From: Pseudobacillus lumedeiriae
GTDB taxonomy: Bacteria > Bacillota > Bacilli > Bacillales > Domibacillaceae
Assembly (NCBI RefSeq): GCF_044891285.1
Contig: NZ_JAUIYO010000011.1
Location: 1-64,000 of the forward strand
Reading direction: 5' to 3'
DNA length: 64,000 nucleotides
In this document: piece by piece, positions 1-7,485 of the stretch
Numbering within the stretch: the first letter of the stretch is position 1
How the letters are laid out: each line of letters opens with the position of its first letter
Position numbers and translations under genes: made by a program
The notes under the pieces: generated by a model
The model's database searches: none
Told to the model about the DNA's origin: nothing
What the model saw: only the letters and a program-made list of their open reading frames with translations

Positions 1-15
1 AGGGAGGAAGATTCC

Positions 16-417
16 ATGCCGCATTTTATTATCGAATATACAGATAACATTAAAGCGGAGGCGGACATTCCGGCTCTTCTTAAAAAAATTAATCAATCGC
101 TGATTTCTCACGATGGTGTGTTTCCGACTGGAGGCATCCGCTCCCGTGCGATTGAACTGCATGATTACTGCGTGGCTGACGGCACAGAGGATGATGCCTT
201 CGTCCACGCAGTGCTGAAGATCGGTGCTGGCCGATCAGAAGCTGATAAAAAAGCAGCGTGTGATGAGCTGTTTGAGATGATCAAAGAGCACTTCGCCGAA
301 CTTTTTGAAAAACGGTATTTAGCACTGTCGATGGAATTGATTGAATTCAGCGAAGCGGGGACGTATAAGCATAATAATATCCATGCTCGTTATAAAAAAA
401 CGACTTCTGAGCGATAG
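16..417 (+). CDS. 5-carboxymethyl-2-hydroxymuconate isomerase-like protein
   Basis: 133 residues, matching the CHMI (HpaF/HpcD) family of the tautomerase superfamily in length and pattern. It begins Met-Pro-His-Phe, so removal of Met would expose the amino-terminal proline that these enzymes use as catalytic base. Known members isomerise 5-carboxymethyl-2-hydroxymuconate in homoprotocatechuate breakdown. The start follows a strong AGGGAGGA site at the window edge. No other homoprotocatechuate gene lies to its right; what lies to the left is not visible. Family assignment is firm, but the substrate is inferred, since stand-alone copies in Bacillaceae may do other keto-enol tautomerisations. 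Confidence 0.8.
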   Translation: MPHFIIEYTDNIKAEADIPALLKKINQSLISHDGVFPTGGIRSRAIELHDYCVADGTEDDAFVHAVLKIGAGRSEADKKAACDELFEMIKEHFAELFEKRYLALSMELIEFSEAGTYKHNNIHARYKKTTSER

Positions 418-502
418 AACAGGCATAAGAGGTAATGAAAAAAGAAAAATAAGGTACATGCGGAATTTTTTATAGGAAATGAGATGGGATAAATACAAGT
501 CA

Positions 503-547
503 ACTTATAACAGAAGCCATTTGTGAAAGAAGGCTTTTGTTATAAGT
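503..547. other. Strong inverted repeat upstream of the symporter genes
   Basis: Sixteen-base arms (503-518 and 532-547), differing at one position, enclose a 13-base loop. The sequence that follows is T-containing but is not a clean T-run. It could terminate the isomerase transcript or act as an operator or leader hairpin for the symporter pair that begins about 60 bases on. The rest of 418-604 shows nothing else recognisable. Confidence 0.5.
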
Positions 548-604
548 CATTTGCATTTTTATCAAACTGTTTCTCTGGATACGTAAAAGAAGGGAGAATG
601 TACT

Positions 605-721
605 ATGTTCGGTATGGAAGATCCAATCATTGCAGCGGCATGGATTGGCACGATTTTGTCGATGGCAGGTTGTGTTGTTTTTGGATTGATGATGTGGAAT
701 CGGGGAGAAGAGGAGGAGTGA
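605..721 (+). CDS. Symporter small accessory protein (38 aa, one membrane helix)
   Basis: The 38-residue frame begins MFGMEDPIIAAAW and has one hydrophobic helix at about residues 8-31 (IIAAAWIGTILSM, then AGCVVFGLMM), followed by a charged tail WNRGEEEE. AGAAGGGAG lies just upstream of the ATG. It ends 5 bases before the symporter start, and its 3' end carries that gene's GGAGG site, so the two are probably translationally coupled. Short single-helix proteins immediately upstream of sodium:solute symporters are a known family in Bacilli; I infer that it assists assembly or stability of the carrier. A longer overlapping frame in another phase is not the gene. Confidence 0.8.
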   Translation: MFGMEDPIIAAAWIGTILSMAGCVVFGLMMWNRGEEEE

Positions 722-726
722 TGTAA

Positions 727-2307
727 ATGAACCTGGCGATATTAATTCCGATACTTTTGCTTTATTTAGGCATTATGTCCGCACTGGCGTATTACGGTTA
801 TAAAACGACGAGATCCGAAGCCGACTACTTAGTAGGCGGGCGGGATATTAACCCCACGGTGATGGCGCTTTCTTACGGAGCCACTTTCATTAGTACGTCT
901 TCATTAATCGGGTTTGGCGGTGTAGCTTCATTATATGGTTTTGGATTATTATGGCTTTGTTTTTTAAATATCGTGTTTGGTGTCTTTATTTCCTTCGTCT
1001 TTTTTGGAACACGTATTCGAAAAGTATCAAAGAATTTGGAAGCGTATACATTTGCTGAGCTGCTCGGTAAACGCTACAATTCAAAATTTATCACAGTATT
1101 TTCAGGCATCGTTATTTTCGTCTTAATGCCGGCCTATACGAGTATTGTCCTCGTCGGAGGAGGCCGTTTTCTTCAGGAAACCCTTTCTATGAACTATAAT
1201 ATTGCTCTCCTCGTACTAGCTATTATCGTCGGTTTTTATGTATTAAGCGGCGGGATTAAGGCGGTTATGTATACGGATGCCTTTGCGGCTGTTGTGATGT
1301 TTGTCGGTATGGCCATCTTTTTATTTATGGGGTACAAGGCAGTTGGCGGCGTGATAAATGGACATGCCGGATTAACGGCCATGAAAGATCTAGTTCCTCA
1401 GGCATTAGTCGATCAAGGACACCGCGGCTGGACATCTATGCCGGAACTCGGCTCGCCGATCTGGTGGACATTAGTGAGTACGATCGTGATGGGAGTCGGC
1501 ATCGGGGTGCTTGCACAGCCGCAGCTCGTGATGCGGTTTATGACCGTGAAAAACAATCAGGCACTGTACCGCTCTGTTATCGTCGGCGGTGTGTTCATCT
1601 TTTTTATGACCGGAGCCGCTTTTATGCTTGGTCCGATCAGCAATCTGTATTTCCATGATCACTTAGGGAAGCTGGCTATAGAGGCCGCCAAAGGAAATGT
1701 GGACCTTGTGATTCCTTCACTGATCAATCATTTAATGCCGGAATGGTTCGTTTATTTGTTTACACTGACGTTATTGTCAGCTGCTATTTCAACAATCAGT
1801 TCTCTTATTCATCTTCAAGGATCTGCTTTCGGACAAGATATTTTGAAAAGTTTCGGCATCAACTCCTTGTTAGGAATGGACGCCTCCCGGATTGGAGTGC
1901 TGTTCGGTATCACTGCGGCTGTTGCCCTGTCTTATATTTTGCCGGGCGGCGTCATTGCCCAGGCAACCGCTTTCTGGTTTGGGATATGTGCAGCTGGATT
2001 TTTGCCGGTTATGATCGGAGCTTTCTTCTGGGAAAAATCTACGAGAGCCGGTGCCAAGGCGAGCATGATGGTCGGTTTTACCATCAGTATTTTAGGGTTT
2101 ATGTTTTTGCATGAAAAAGAAGCAGCGGTTCTTGGGTTATCCAAGGCGTTGTTTGGAAAAAATACACTCCTTGCTTATCCAATGACACACGTTGATCCAT
2201 TATTTTATGCCCTTCCGCTTTCGGCGATTGTTTTTGTTGTTGTGAGTTTGCTTACGAAGAGCGAAGCAGAAAAGACAGAGAATCAGGGTCAAGAAAGAAT
2301 TGGATAA
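727..2307 (+). CDS. Sodium:solute symporter (SSS family)
   Basis: 526 residues with about 13 predicted membrane helices. The N-terminal part carries the SSS-family signature region (SEADYLVGGRDINPTVMALS, residues about 30-49, then FISTSS), which includes residues of the sodium site in this fold. It is a plasma-membrane Na+-coupled importer; the substrate (for example an organic acid, amino acid or pantothenate-like compound) cannot be read from sequence. It is directly preceded by a 38-residue partner protein and followed by a terminator, giving a two-gene unit. The GGAGGAG site fixes the start. Confidence 0.85.
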   Translation: MNLAILIPILLLYLGIMSALAYYGYKTTRSEADYLVGGRDINPTVMALSYGATFISTSSLIGFGGVASLYGFGLLWLCFLNIVFGVFISFVFFGTRIRKVSKNLEAYTFAELLGKRYNSKFITVFSGIVIFVLMPAYTSIVLVGGGRFLQETLSMNYNIALLVLAIIVGFYVLSGGIKAVMYTDAFAAVVMFVGMAIFLFMGYKAVGGVINGHAGLTAMKDLVPQALVDQGHRGWTSMPELGSPIWWTLVSTIVMGVGIGVLAQPQLVMRFMTVKNNQALYRSVIVGGVFIFFMTGAAFMLGPISNLYFHDHLGKLAIEAAKGNVDLVIPSLINHLMPEWFVYLFTLTLLSAAISTISSLIHLQGSAFGQDILKSFGINSLLGMDASRIGVLFGITAAVALSYILPGGVIAQATAFWFGICAAGFLPVMIGAFFWEKSTRAGAKASMMVGFTISILGFMFLHEKEAAVLGLSKALFGKNTLLAYPMTHVDPLFYALPLSAIVFVVVSLLTKSEAEKTENQGQERIG

Positions 2308-2345
2308 TTCTATTGTAGTTTAATAGAAAGAACAACAGTTAATAG

Positions 2346-2380
2346 AAAAACGGCCCGTATTCATTGGGCCGTTTTTTTTA
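2346..2380 (+). terminator. Rho-independent terminator of the symporter unit
   Basis: AACGGCCC pairs with GGGCCGTT across an 8-9 base loop and is followed by a run of T. Confidence 0.9.
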
Positions 2381-2399
2381 TGGGTAGATACTTTATCGA

Positions 2400-2687
2400 T
2401 TACTTGTCAGCATCATCGTCACGCTGGCGGGCGCGTGCTTCTCCGCCTTTGCGTCCGATTTCTTGATAAAAGTCTTTGTCATGATTTTCAGCAGTCGCTT
2501 CTCCGCCTTTCTGTCCGATCTCTTGATAGAAATCTTTATCATGGTTTTCGGCAGTCGCCTCTCCGCCTTTTCGCCCGATTTCCTGATAGAATTCTCTGTC
2601 ATGATTGCGGGCAGTCGCTTCTCCACCCTTGCGTCCAGCTTCTTCTAAAGTCATTTTGTTAGTAGTGTTGTCATTGTTTTTTGCCAT
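2400..2687 (-). CDS. KGG-repeat general stress protein (GsiB-like)
   Basis: 95 residues, hydrophilic and rich in Gly, Glu, Lys and Asp. It is built from a 20-residue unit of type GRKGGEATAENHDKDFYQEI starting at residues 18, 38, 58 and 78, the last one truncated. This is the KGG repeat of B. subtilis GsiB, a LEA-like stress protein thought to protect against desiccation or other stress. The start is taken at ATG 2687 (MAKNND), because AAGGAG directly abuts the ATG three codons further upstream and is ideally placed for the later one. A sigma-B-like promoter lies upstream, as for gsiB. Confidence 0.85.
   Translation of the reverse strand: MAKNNDNTTNKMTLEEAGRKGGEATARNHDREFYQEIGRKGGEATAENHDKDFYQEIGQKGGEATAENHDKDFYQEIGRKGGEARARQRDDDADK
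2424..2636 (-). repeat. In-frame 60-bp tandem repeat in the KGG gene
   Basis: Three full 60-bp units and one partial unit encode the 20-residue KGG repeats. The DNA units are nearly identical, so copy number could change by slippage or unequal recombination without breaking the frame. Confidence 0.85.
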
Positions 2688-2732
2688 GTGCTCCATCTCC
2701 TTTTTCGTTGAATTTGGTGTACGCTTGTTTAT

Positions 2733-2757
2733 ATATCCGTCTTAGGTGATTTAAAAC
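2733..2757 (-). promoter_or_regulatory. Sigma-B-like promoter of the KGG-repeat gene
   Basis: On the minus strand GTTTTA, 13 bases and GGATAT match the general-stress consensus (GTTTAA, N12-15, GGGTAT) with one mismatch in each box. The site is about 45 bases from the start codon. B. subtilis gsiB is a sigma-B gene, which supports the call. Confidence 0.5.
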
Positions 2758-2828
2758 ATGTGGACAAACAATTCAATACAAATTCATTCTTTTTGCATAG
2801 TTCATAATCATTAATCGTCTTTTTCATA

Positions 2829-2947
2829 GGTTTTGTTAAACTCCCCTATTGATTTCTACTGCAGGCGCTCGCTTGTCCAGAAGTTTCCTCGTCTATATAG
2901 CTTCAATCAACAGAGCAGCAATATCAACAAACATCATTAATATAGTC
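2829..2947 (-). repeat. MITE-like intergenic repeat, family I (inverted copy)
   Basis: It opens with GGTTTTGTTAAACTCCCC, has a core resembling GATTTCTACTGCAGGCGC, and ends with CATCATTAATATAGTC. This is the reverse complement of the family I plan seen at 61028-61125. The 354-base gap 2697-3050 otherwise holds only the divergent promoters. Confidence 0.6.
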
Positions 2948-3050
2948 TTCTCATAAAAAATCTTTATATTGAATCTATTTACTTTGGAAAAGTGACAAAC
3001 ATACTATAGAATTAAGAAGAAAGAGTATTTTCTGAAAAAAGGAGGACGTA

Positions 3051-4517
3051 ATGAATTTTACGATTGAAAACATTGTTTTGGCCTTTTCTATTTTATTATT
3101 AATCGGCGTAGTGAGCGCCAAATTCTCCACAAGGCTTGGTCTGCCTTCGCTTGTCTTATTTATTGTCGTCGGTATGGTAATGAACCAGTTTGTTTTCTTT
3201 GACAATGCGTGGCTCGCTCAGCTGCTTGCAACAGTGGCATTAGTGATTATTTTATTCGAAGGCGGCCTGCAGACGAAGTGGGAAAGCGTGAAAACTGTTT
3301 ATAAGCCTTCCTTGTCTCTGGCTACGCTTGGAGTCATTGCAACAACGATTACAGTTGGCGTAGCTGCTAAATTTGTCCTTGATTTGACATGGGCAGAGGG
3401 CATTCTTGTTGGGGCGATTGTCGGCTCAACGGACGCTGCCGCTGTGTTTAGTGTACTCGGGAGTAAAAATGTGAAACCGAAACTCACAACTGTGCTTGAA
3501 GCAGAATCAGCTTCTAATGATCCGATGGCGATTTTCTTGACGATTAGTTTAATCCAAGTGATTCAATCCCCTTCATTCGAACCTCTCAATCTTATTTTAA
3601 ACTTTTTCTGGCAAATGGGGCTTGGTCTCATCCTTGGGGTTGTGTTCGGTAAACTCTCTGTTTGGGTGATTAACAAAATCAACCTCGATTCTTCCGGTCT
3701 TTATCCGGTTTTATCCATTGCGTTATCTATTTTTGCTTTTAGTACGATTACGATTATGAATGCGAGCGGATTTTTAGCCGTGTATGTCATGGCCATCATT
3801 ATTGGAAATGCTGACTTAACGTACCGTCATTCGATCCTTGGCTTTAATGAAGGCTTGGCATGGATGATGCAGATCGTCATGTTCATGATTTTAGGTTTAC
3901 TCGTTTTTCCAGAGGACTTGCTTGATGTCGCTTGGCAGGGAATTGCGCTTGCTGTGTTCTTAATGGTCGTTGCGCGGCCGATTGGCGTGTTTGTCAGCTT
4001 GCTTTTCTCAAAGATGAACGTAAAGGAAAAACTATTTATTTCATGGGCCGGTTTAAAAGGAGCGGTGCCGATTATTCTTGGGACGTACCCGCTCGTAGAA
4101 GGGCTGGAACACGGTCAGCTTATGTTTAACGTTGTCTTTTTCGTTGTTCTCTTATCAACTGTGATACAAGGGACAACGATTTCTAAAGCAGCTGAATTGT
4201 TCGGCGTAGCAGGAGCAGGAAAGAAAGCGCAGTCTCCTCATAGTTTAGAACTAATCTCTATCGGAAAAACGAACAGTGAAATGGTGGAAATGAGAATACT
4301 TGCTGACTCACCTGTCGTCAATAAACAAATTCAGCATATTGCTTTGCCGCCCAAAACACTGATTACAGCTGTGATCCGTGGTGAACAGCTCATTACTCCA
4401 AAAGGAGAAACAGACCTTTTACCCGAAGATGTGCTTTACGTGTTGGTCAAGAAAGATAAAAAAGATGAACTGAAACAAGTCATGATGAAAAAAGAAGAGG
4501 AAGGTCAAACAGGCTGA
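3051..4517 (+). CDS. K+/H+ antiporter, CPA1 type with C-terminal TrkA_C domain
   Basis: 488 residues. About 12-13 membrane helices fill residues 5-385, including the exchanger motif region EAESASNDP (residues about 150-158). A cytosolic tail at about 400-475 (MRILADSPVVNKQI, then LPEDVLYVLVKK) fits a TrkA_C regulatory domain, as in the NhaP2/CvrA group. Its role is K+ (or Na+) for H+ exchange across the plasma membrane, in pH and potassium homeostasis. AAAGGAGG supports the ATG. It appears monocistronic, and its stop codon lies in the terminator stem. Ion specificity is inferred from the NhaP2-like architecture. Confidence 0.85.
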   Translation: MNFTIENIVLAFSILLLIGVVSAKFSTRLGLPSLVLFIVVGMVMNQFVFFDNAWLAQLLATVALVIILFEGGLQTKWESVKTVYKPSLSLATLGVIATTITVGVAAKFVLDLTWAEGILVGAIVGSTDAAAVFSVLGSKNVKPKLTTVLEAESASNDPMAIFLTISLIQVIQSPSFEPLNLILNFFWQMGLGLILGVVFGKLSVWVINKINLDSSGLYPVLSIALSIFAFSTITIMNASGFLAVYVMAIIIGNADLTYRHSILGFNEGLAWMMQIVMFMILGLLVFPEDLLDVAWQGIALAVFLMVVARPIGVFVSLLFSKMNVKEKLFISWAGLKGAVPIILGTYPLVEGLEHGQLMFNVVFFVVLLSTVIQGTTISKAAELFGVAGAGKKAQSPHSLELISIGKTNSEMVEMRILADSPVVNKQIQHIALPPKTLITAVIRGEQLITPKGETDLLPEDVLYVLVKKDKKDELKQVMMKKEEEGQTG

Positions 4518-4545
4518 GCAGATTTTGCTCGGCTTTTTTATTTTC
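4512..4545 (+). terminator. Terminator overlapping the antiporter stop codon
   Basis: GCTGAGCA pairs with TGCTCGGC (one G-U) and is followed by TTTTTTA. The stop codon at 4515-4517 lies inside the 5' arm. Confidence 0.85.
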
Positions 4546-4556
4546 AATTTAAAAGA

Positions 4557-4897
4557 CTATGTTCATGACGAGTGTTAATTTTGCGCCTTGGTAGATTGGA
4601 GCGGAAGGTATGAGACTCCTATGAGAAAGGTATGTCTAGGAGAAACCCTAGAGGAGCGATAGAGAGGCCGCCGAAAAAGTCCAGGTTTAATGAAAAGGAG
4701 TCTGCCATACATGATATATAGATTATTAAATGTTGTTAAGATATTAAATATAGTGATTGATCTCACCTGTTCTTCGCTATTAACCACTTTTTTAATGGCT
4801 CCAGCGATAGCGGCGAAGAGACTTCAGGACTGTCCGCGGAAAGCGAGTGTCCCCGGGTGAAATCAACAGGCACGTTTGACAAAGTCATCTAAAAAAC
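4557..4897 (+). repeat. Family I repeat, long degraded copy
   Basis: This starts CTATGTTCATGACGAGTG and passes through GATTGGAGCGGAAGG. It contains decayed pieces of the GACTCCT / GGAGCGATAG / CCGCGGAAAGCGAG core, and ends GAAATCAACAGGCACGTTTGACAAAG. It has the same order of blocks as the short copies with the middle retained, interrupted by AT-rich sequence. It fills most of the 518-base gap 4518-5035. No gene is seen there; the rest is the likely promoter of the next gene (TATAAT near 4980). Confidence 0.6.
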
Positions 4898-5035
4898 AGT
4901 AGTAAAAAGTTCTCTTCATTCATAAGATTAAATGTGTAATATTTTTAATAATTCTGTAACAATAGGTAAAAATATGTAGTATAATAGAAAGAGAAAATAG
5001 AAAAAATTTCACATAAAGAAAAGGGAGTAGGAGAG

Positions 5036-6172
5036 ATGAGAAAAAAGCTGACCATCATGTGCAGCGTACTGTTATTTTTTCTGTGCGCAGGGGGAGCAGA
5101 GACCTATGCGTCAGGAAAGAAAAACATTTATATTGGGCTTCATGACAAAATGCTGCCATTTACAAAAGAAGAAGCGTTTATTGTAAACGGCCAGGCAGTT
5201 GCTCCGGCAGAAAAGCTATCATACTATTTATACATGAAACAAACAATTAATAAGAATAATGGACTATACATATTTGAAAAAAACGGCCAGCAGTTAGTAG
5301 TTAACATAAAAACGAAGGAAGCTTTATTTAACGGCAAAGCAGTTTCTCCTGCGGTCATTTATACGGAAAACGGTAAACTGTATGTCGGTATCCGCTGGCT
5401 TGCGGAACAATTTGGGTTCAAGGTTGACTATCTCAGCCATCATCACACTGTAAGGATTTATACAGCAATAGGCTCCAAGTTATCCAATGAAGAATTCTTA
5501 GCAGCAAATCAATCGTTTTTTGATCAAATCAACAATGCTCCACCTACACCTATCGCCTATGTAACATTTGATGACGGTCCAAGTGCCCAGTCAGCAAGTA
5601 TCTTAAAGATACTAGGCGATTATCAAGTGAAAGCGACCTTTTTTTATGTAGAGCCGAATATTAGATATCATGCTGAAATAACGAAGAAGGCTGCGGCAGA
5701 AGGGCATTACCTTGCTTTGCACAGTGTAACGCATAAAGTAAATCCTCTGTACAATTCACCGCAAAACTTTATCAATGAAATGGAAAAAACAGATCAGACA
5801 TTGAAACGAGTGACTGGCCAGTCCTCAATCTTAGTCCGGGCCCCGTATGGCAGTGTACCGTATTTAAAGCAGCCGTTTCGTGATGCCATGGTCAAAAAAG
5901 GCTACCGCCTGTGGGATTGGGATGTAGATAGTGAAGACTGGCGGTACAATGCCAGCTCGAAAGCACGTATTCTCCAAAACATTCAAGCTGGTATCCAGCG
6001 GCAAAAAAAGAGCGGCGATCAGCACGTCGTCATTTTGCTGCACGAGAAAAAAATTACGGCAGATATGCTGCCTGCCATCTTGCAATATTTGAAAAAAGAA
6101 GGCTATGAGATGCGGGCTTACAATCCATCTGCCCACGTCGTTCAAAACTTTTGGAAAGATGCAAGGCTATAA
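5036..6172 (+). CDS. Secreted polysaccharide deacetylase with N-terminal stalk-type domain
   Basis: 378 residues. The N-terminus (MRKKLTIMCSVLLFFLCAGG, then AETYASG) is a signal peptide. Residues about 40-150 resemble the copper-amine-oxidase-N/stalk fold (FIVNGQAVAP, then GKLYVGIRWLAEQFGF). Residues about 170-350 form a carbohydrate esterase 4 domain: FDDG (general base and metal Asp), HSVTH (metal His pair), RAPYG, and a late LLHEK. Such enzymes remove N-acetyl groups from peptidoglycan or other cell-wall glycans outside the cell. It is preceded by GGGAGTAGGAG and is likely monocistronic. The exact glycan target is unknown. Confidence 0.85.
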   Translation: MRKKLTIMCSVLLFFLCAGGAETYASGKKNIYIGLHDKMLPFTKEEAFIVNGQAVAPAEKLSYYLYMKQTINKNNGLYIFEKNGQQLVVNIKTKEALFNGKAVSPAVIYTENGKLYVGIRWLAEQFGFKVDYLSHHHTVRIYTAIGSKLSNEEFLAANQSFFDQINNAPPTPIAYVTFDDGPSAQSASILKILGDYQVKATFFYVEPNIRYHAEITKKAAAEGHYLALHSVTHKVNPLYNSPQNFINEMEKTDQTLKRVTGQSSILVRAPYGSVPYLKQPFRDAMVKKGYRLWDWDVDSEDWRYNASSKARILQNIQAGIQRQKKSGDQHVVILLHEKKITADMLPAILQYLKKEGYEMRAYNPSAHVVQNFWKDARL

Positions 6173-6191
6173 ATTAAGAGAATGAAGAAGT

Positions 6192-6243
6192 AGGGAGTGA
6201 CTCAAAAGAGGCTGGTGCTTTGGCATGGAGTCACTCCTGTTTA
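6192..6243 (+). terminator. Terminator after the deacetylase
   Basis: AGGGAGTGACTC pairs with GAGTCACTCCT around a roughly 25-base loop and is followed by GTTTATTCT. Confidence 0.7.
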
Positions 6244-6251
6244 TTCTACTT

Positions 6252-6308
6252 GACTATGTTAATGACTGTTGTTGATTGGAGCGGAAATCAACAGGGGAGC
6301 TTAACAAA
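6252..6308 (+). repeat. Family I repeat, minimal copy
   Basis: This 57-bp copy runs from CTATGTTAATGACTGTTG through GATTGGAGCGGAAATCAACA to GGGGAGCTTAACAAA. Only the two ends of the family I element remain, joined at GAGCGGAA. Confidence 0.65.
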
Positions 6309-6311
6309 AAA

Positions 6312-6989
6312 TTAAACCCTAGTATGATAGCCAAAAATAGCTTTCACAGCTGCATTGATTGTAAGCTCTCCCGTTTGGATAGGGGGGACCGCTTCTGAAG
6401 AGGAAGATTGTGAAAAAGCTAATACCATCGGTCTTGGATTTTCGGGCTGGCCCCCTTCTACAATTCTTAAAGGAATGTTGTTCACTGTTACACCGATTGT
6501 CCGGGCTATCGTATCCGCTTTTTCTGTTGCATTATAAATGGCGAGCTTCAATGCTTCCTGATAATAAATATTTGGGTTTGACACGCGTAATTCGATATTT
6601 CTCGCAATGTTGGCCCCATTTTTGACAGCAGCATCATATACGTTTCCAATCTTAGAAAGATCTTTAACAGTTATTTGGAGTAAATGCTCCACTTCATATC
6701 CTCTAAACACAGATTGTCCCTCAATATAATCATATTCTGGACGAATGGAATAAGCGGCCGTCCTTATATCATTTTCCTCAATGCCAATTTGTCGTAAGGC
6801 TGCAATGACCCGGCTGGAGATCATTGAGTTTTCTTGTTGAGCCGTTTGGGCATCTGGATTTTTCGTTACGATCCCGATTGTTAAGATGGCTTCATCTGGC
6901 TTTGCTGTGACATGTCCTTGACCATCTACCGTCATTATATAAGTGGGCTGATTCCGATAAGACCGGTTTGTACGGGCTGGATAATACAT
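6312..6989 (-). CDS. SIMPL domain protein (DUF541)
   Basis: 225 residues. The stretch from VDGQGHVTAKPDEAILTIGI (residues about 21-40) to the C-terminus matches SIMPL/DUF541, whose repeated conserved blocks include RNIELRVSNPN. No signal peptide is visible; the first 18 residues are polar (YYPARTNRSYRNQP), so it is probably cytoplasmic or peripheral. SIMPL proteins are linked to periplasmic or cell-surface functions in other bacteria, but no activity is established for this type. AAGGTGA lies upstream of ATG 6989. It stands alone with a repeat just past its 3' end. Confidence 0.8.
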   Translation of the reverse strand: MYYPARTNRSYRNQPTYIMTVDGQGHVTAKPDEAILTIGIVTKNPDAQTAQQENSMISSRVIAALRQIGIEENDIRTAAYSIRPEYDYIEGQSVFRGYEVEHLLQITVKDLSKIGNVYDAAVKNGANIARNIELRVSNPNIYYQEALKLAIYNATEKADTIARTIGVTVNNIPLRIVEGGQPENPRPMVLAFSQSSSSEAVPPIQTGELTINAAVKAIFGYHTRV

Positions 6990-7181
6990 AAAACATTCAC
7001 CTTCCTCATAAAAATGGCTTGATTTTAATTTATATGTTTATGATGTGAAAAAAGAAGGATGGCAGCGGTGATTACATGAGCCAATGCCCGGTACTTACAA
7101 GTGTAGAAAGAAGACGAAAAGAGAAATCCGGATAGAATATTACTAAAAATATAATATTCTAAAAATTATGAAAATAATATC

Positions 7182-7209
7182 TTGCTTTTTGTCGATATAA
7201 AGGTATAAT
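7182..7209 (+). promoter_or_regulatory. Sigma-A promoter of the thiC leader
   Basis: TTGCTT, a 16-base spacer and TATAAT lie directly before the TPP riboswitch. Confidence 0.65.
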
Positions 7210-7231
7210 GAAGTTAAATCGAATAGTCATA

Positions 7232-7330
7232 ACTAGGGGAGTCCAATGAGCTGGGCTGAGAAAGAAACGCGATGAAGTTTCTTGACTCTTGGGACCTGAT
7301 CTGGTTCATACCAGCGTGGGGAAGTTAGAA
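7232..7330 (+). promoter_or_regulatory. TPP riboswitch (THI element)
   Basis: It contains the invariant CTGAGA stretch near 7256, GACTCTTGGGACCTGATCTG, and the CATACCAGCGTGGGGAA segment ending near 7324. This is the thi-box aptamer that binds thiamine pyrophosphate. It precedes an intrinsic terminator and thiC, so high TPP should stop thiC transcription. Confidence 0.97.
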
Positions 7331-7364
7331 CAATCACGAAAGCATAACTACTTCTGCATACATA

Positions 7365-7406
7365 TGAGCCGGGTCCAATGAACGATTGGACACCGGCTTT
7401 TTTATG
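7365..7406 (+). terminator. Riboswitch-controlled terminator
   Basis: AGCCGGGTCCAAT pairs with ATTGGACACCGGCT (one bulge) and is followed by TTTTTTA. It is the expression platform of the TPP riboswitch upstream of thiC. Confidence 0.92.
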
Positions 7407-7485
7407 TACTTCTATCAACTTTTCCATTTGTTATGTGCTATATCTCGTCCTTAAACGATTAATCTATTAAAGGGAGAGATTCTTA

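Noticed and set aside
523..726. 67-codon plus-strand frame before the symporter
   Set aside because: It starts inside an inverted repeat, lacks a ribosome site and overlaps the well-placed 38-residue helix protein in another phase.
1743..2114. 123-codon frame inside the symporter gene
   Set aside because: Out-of-frame shadow of a gene with clear SSS motifs.
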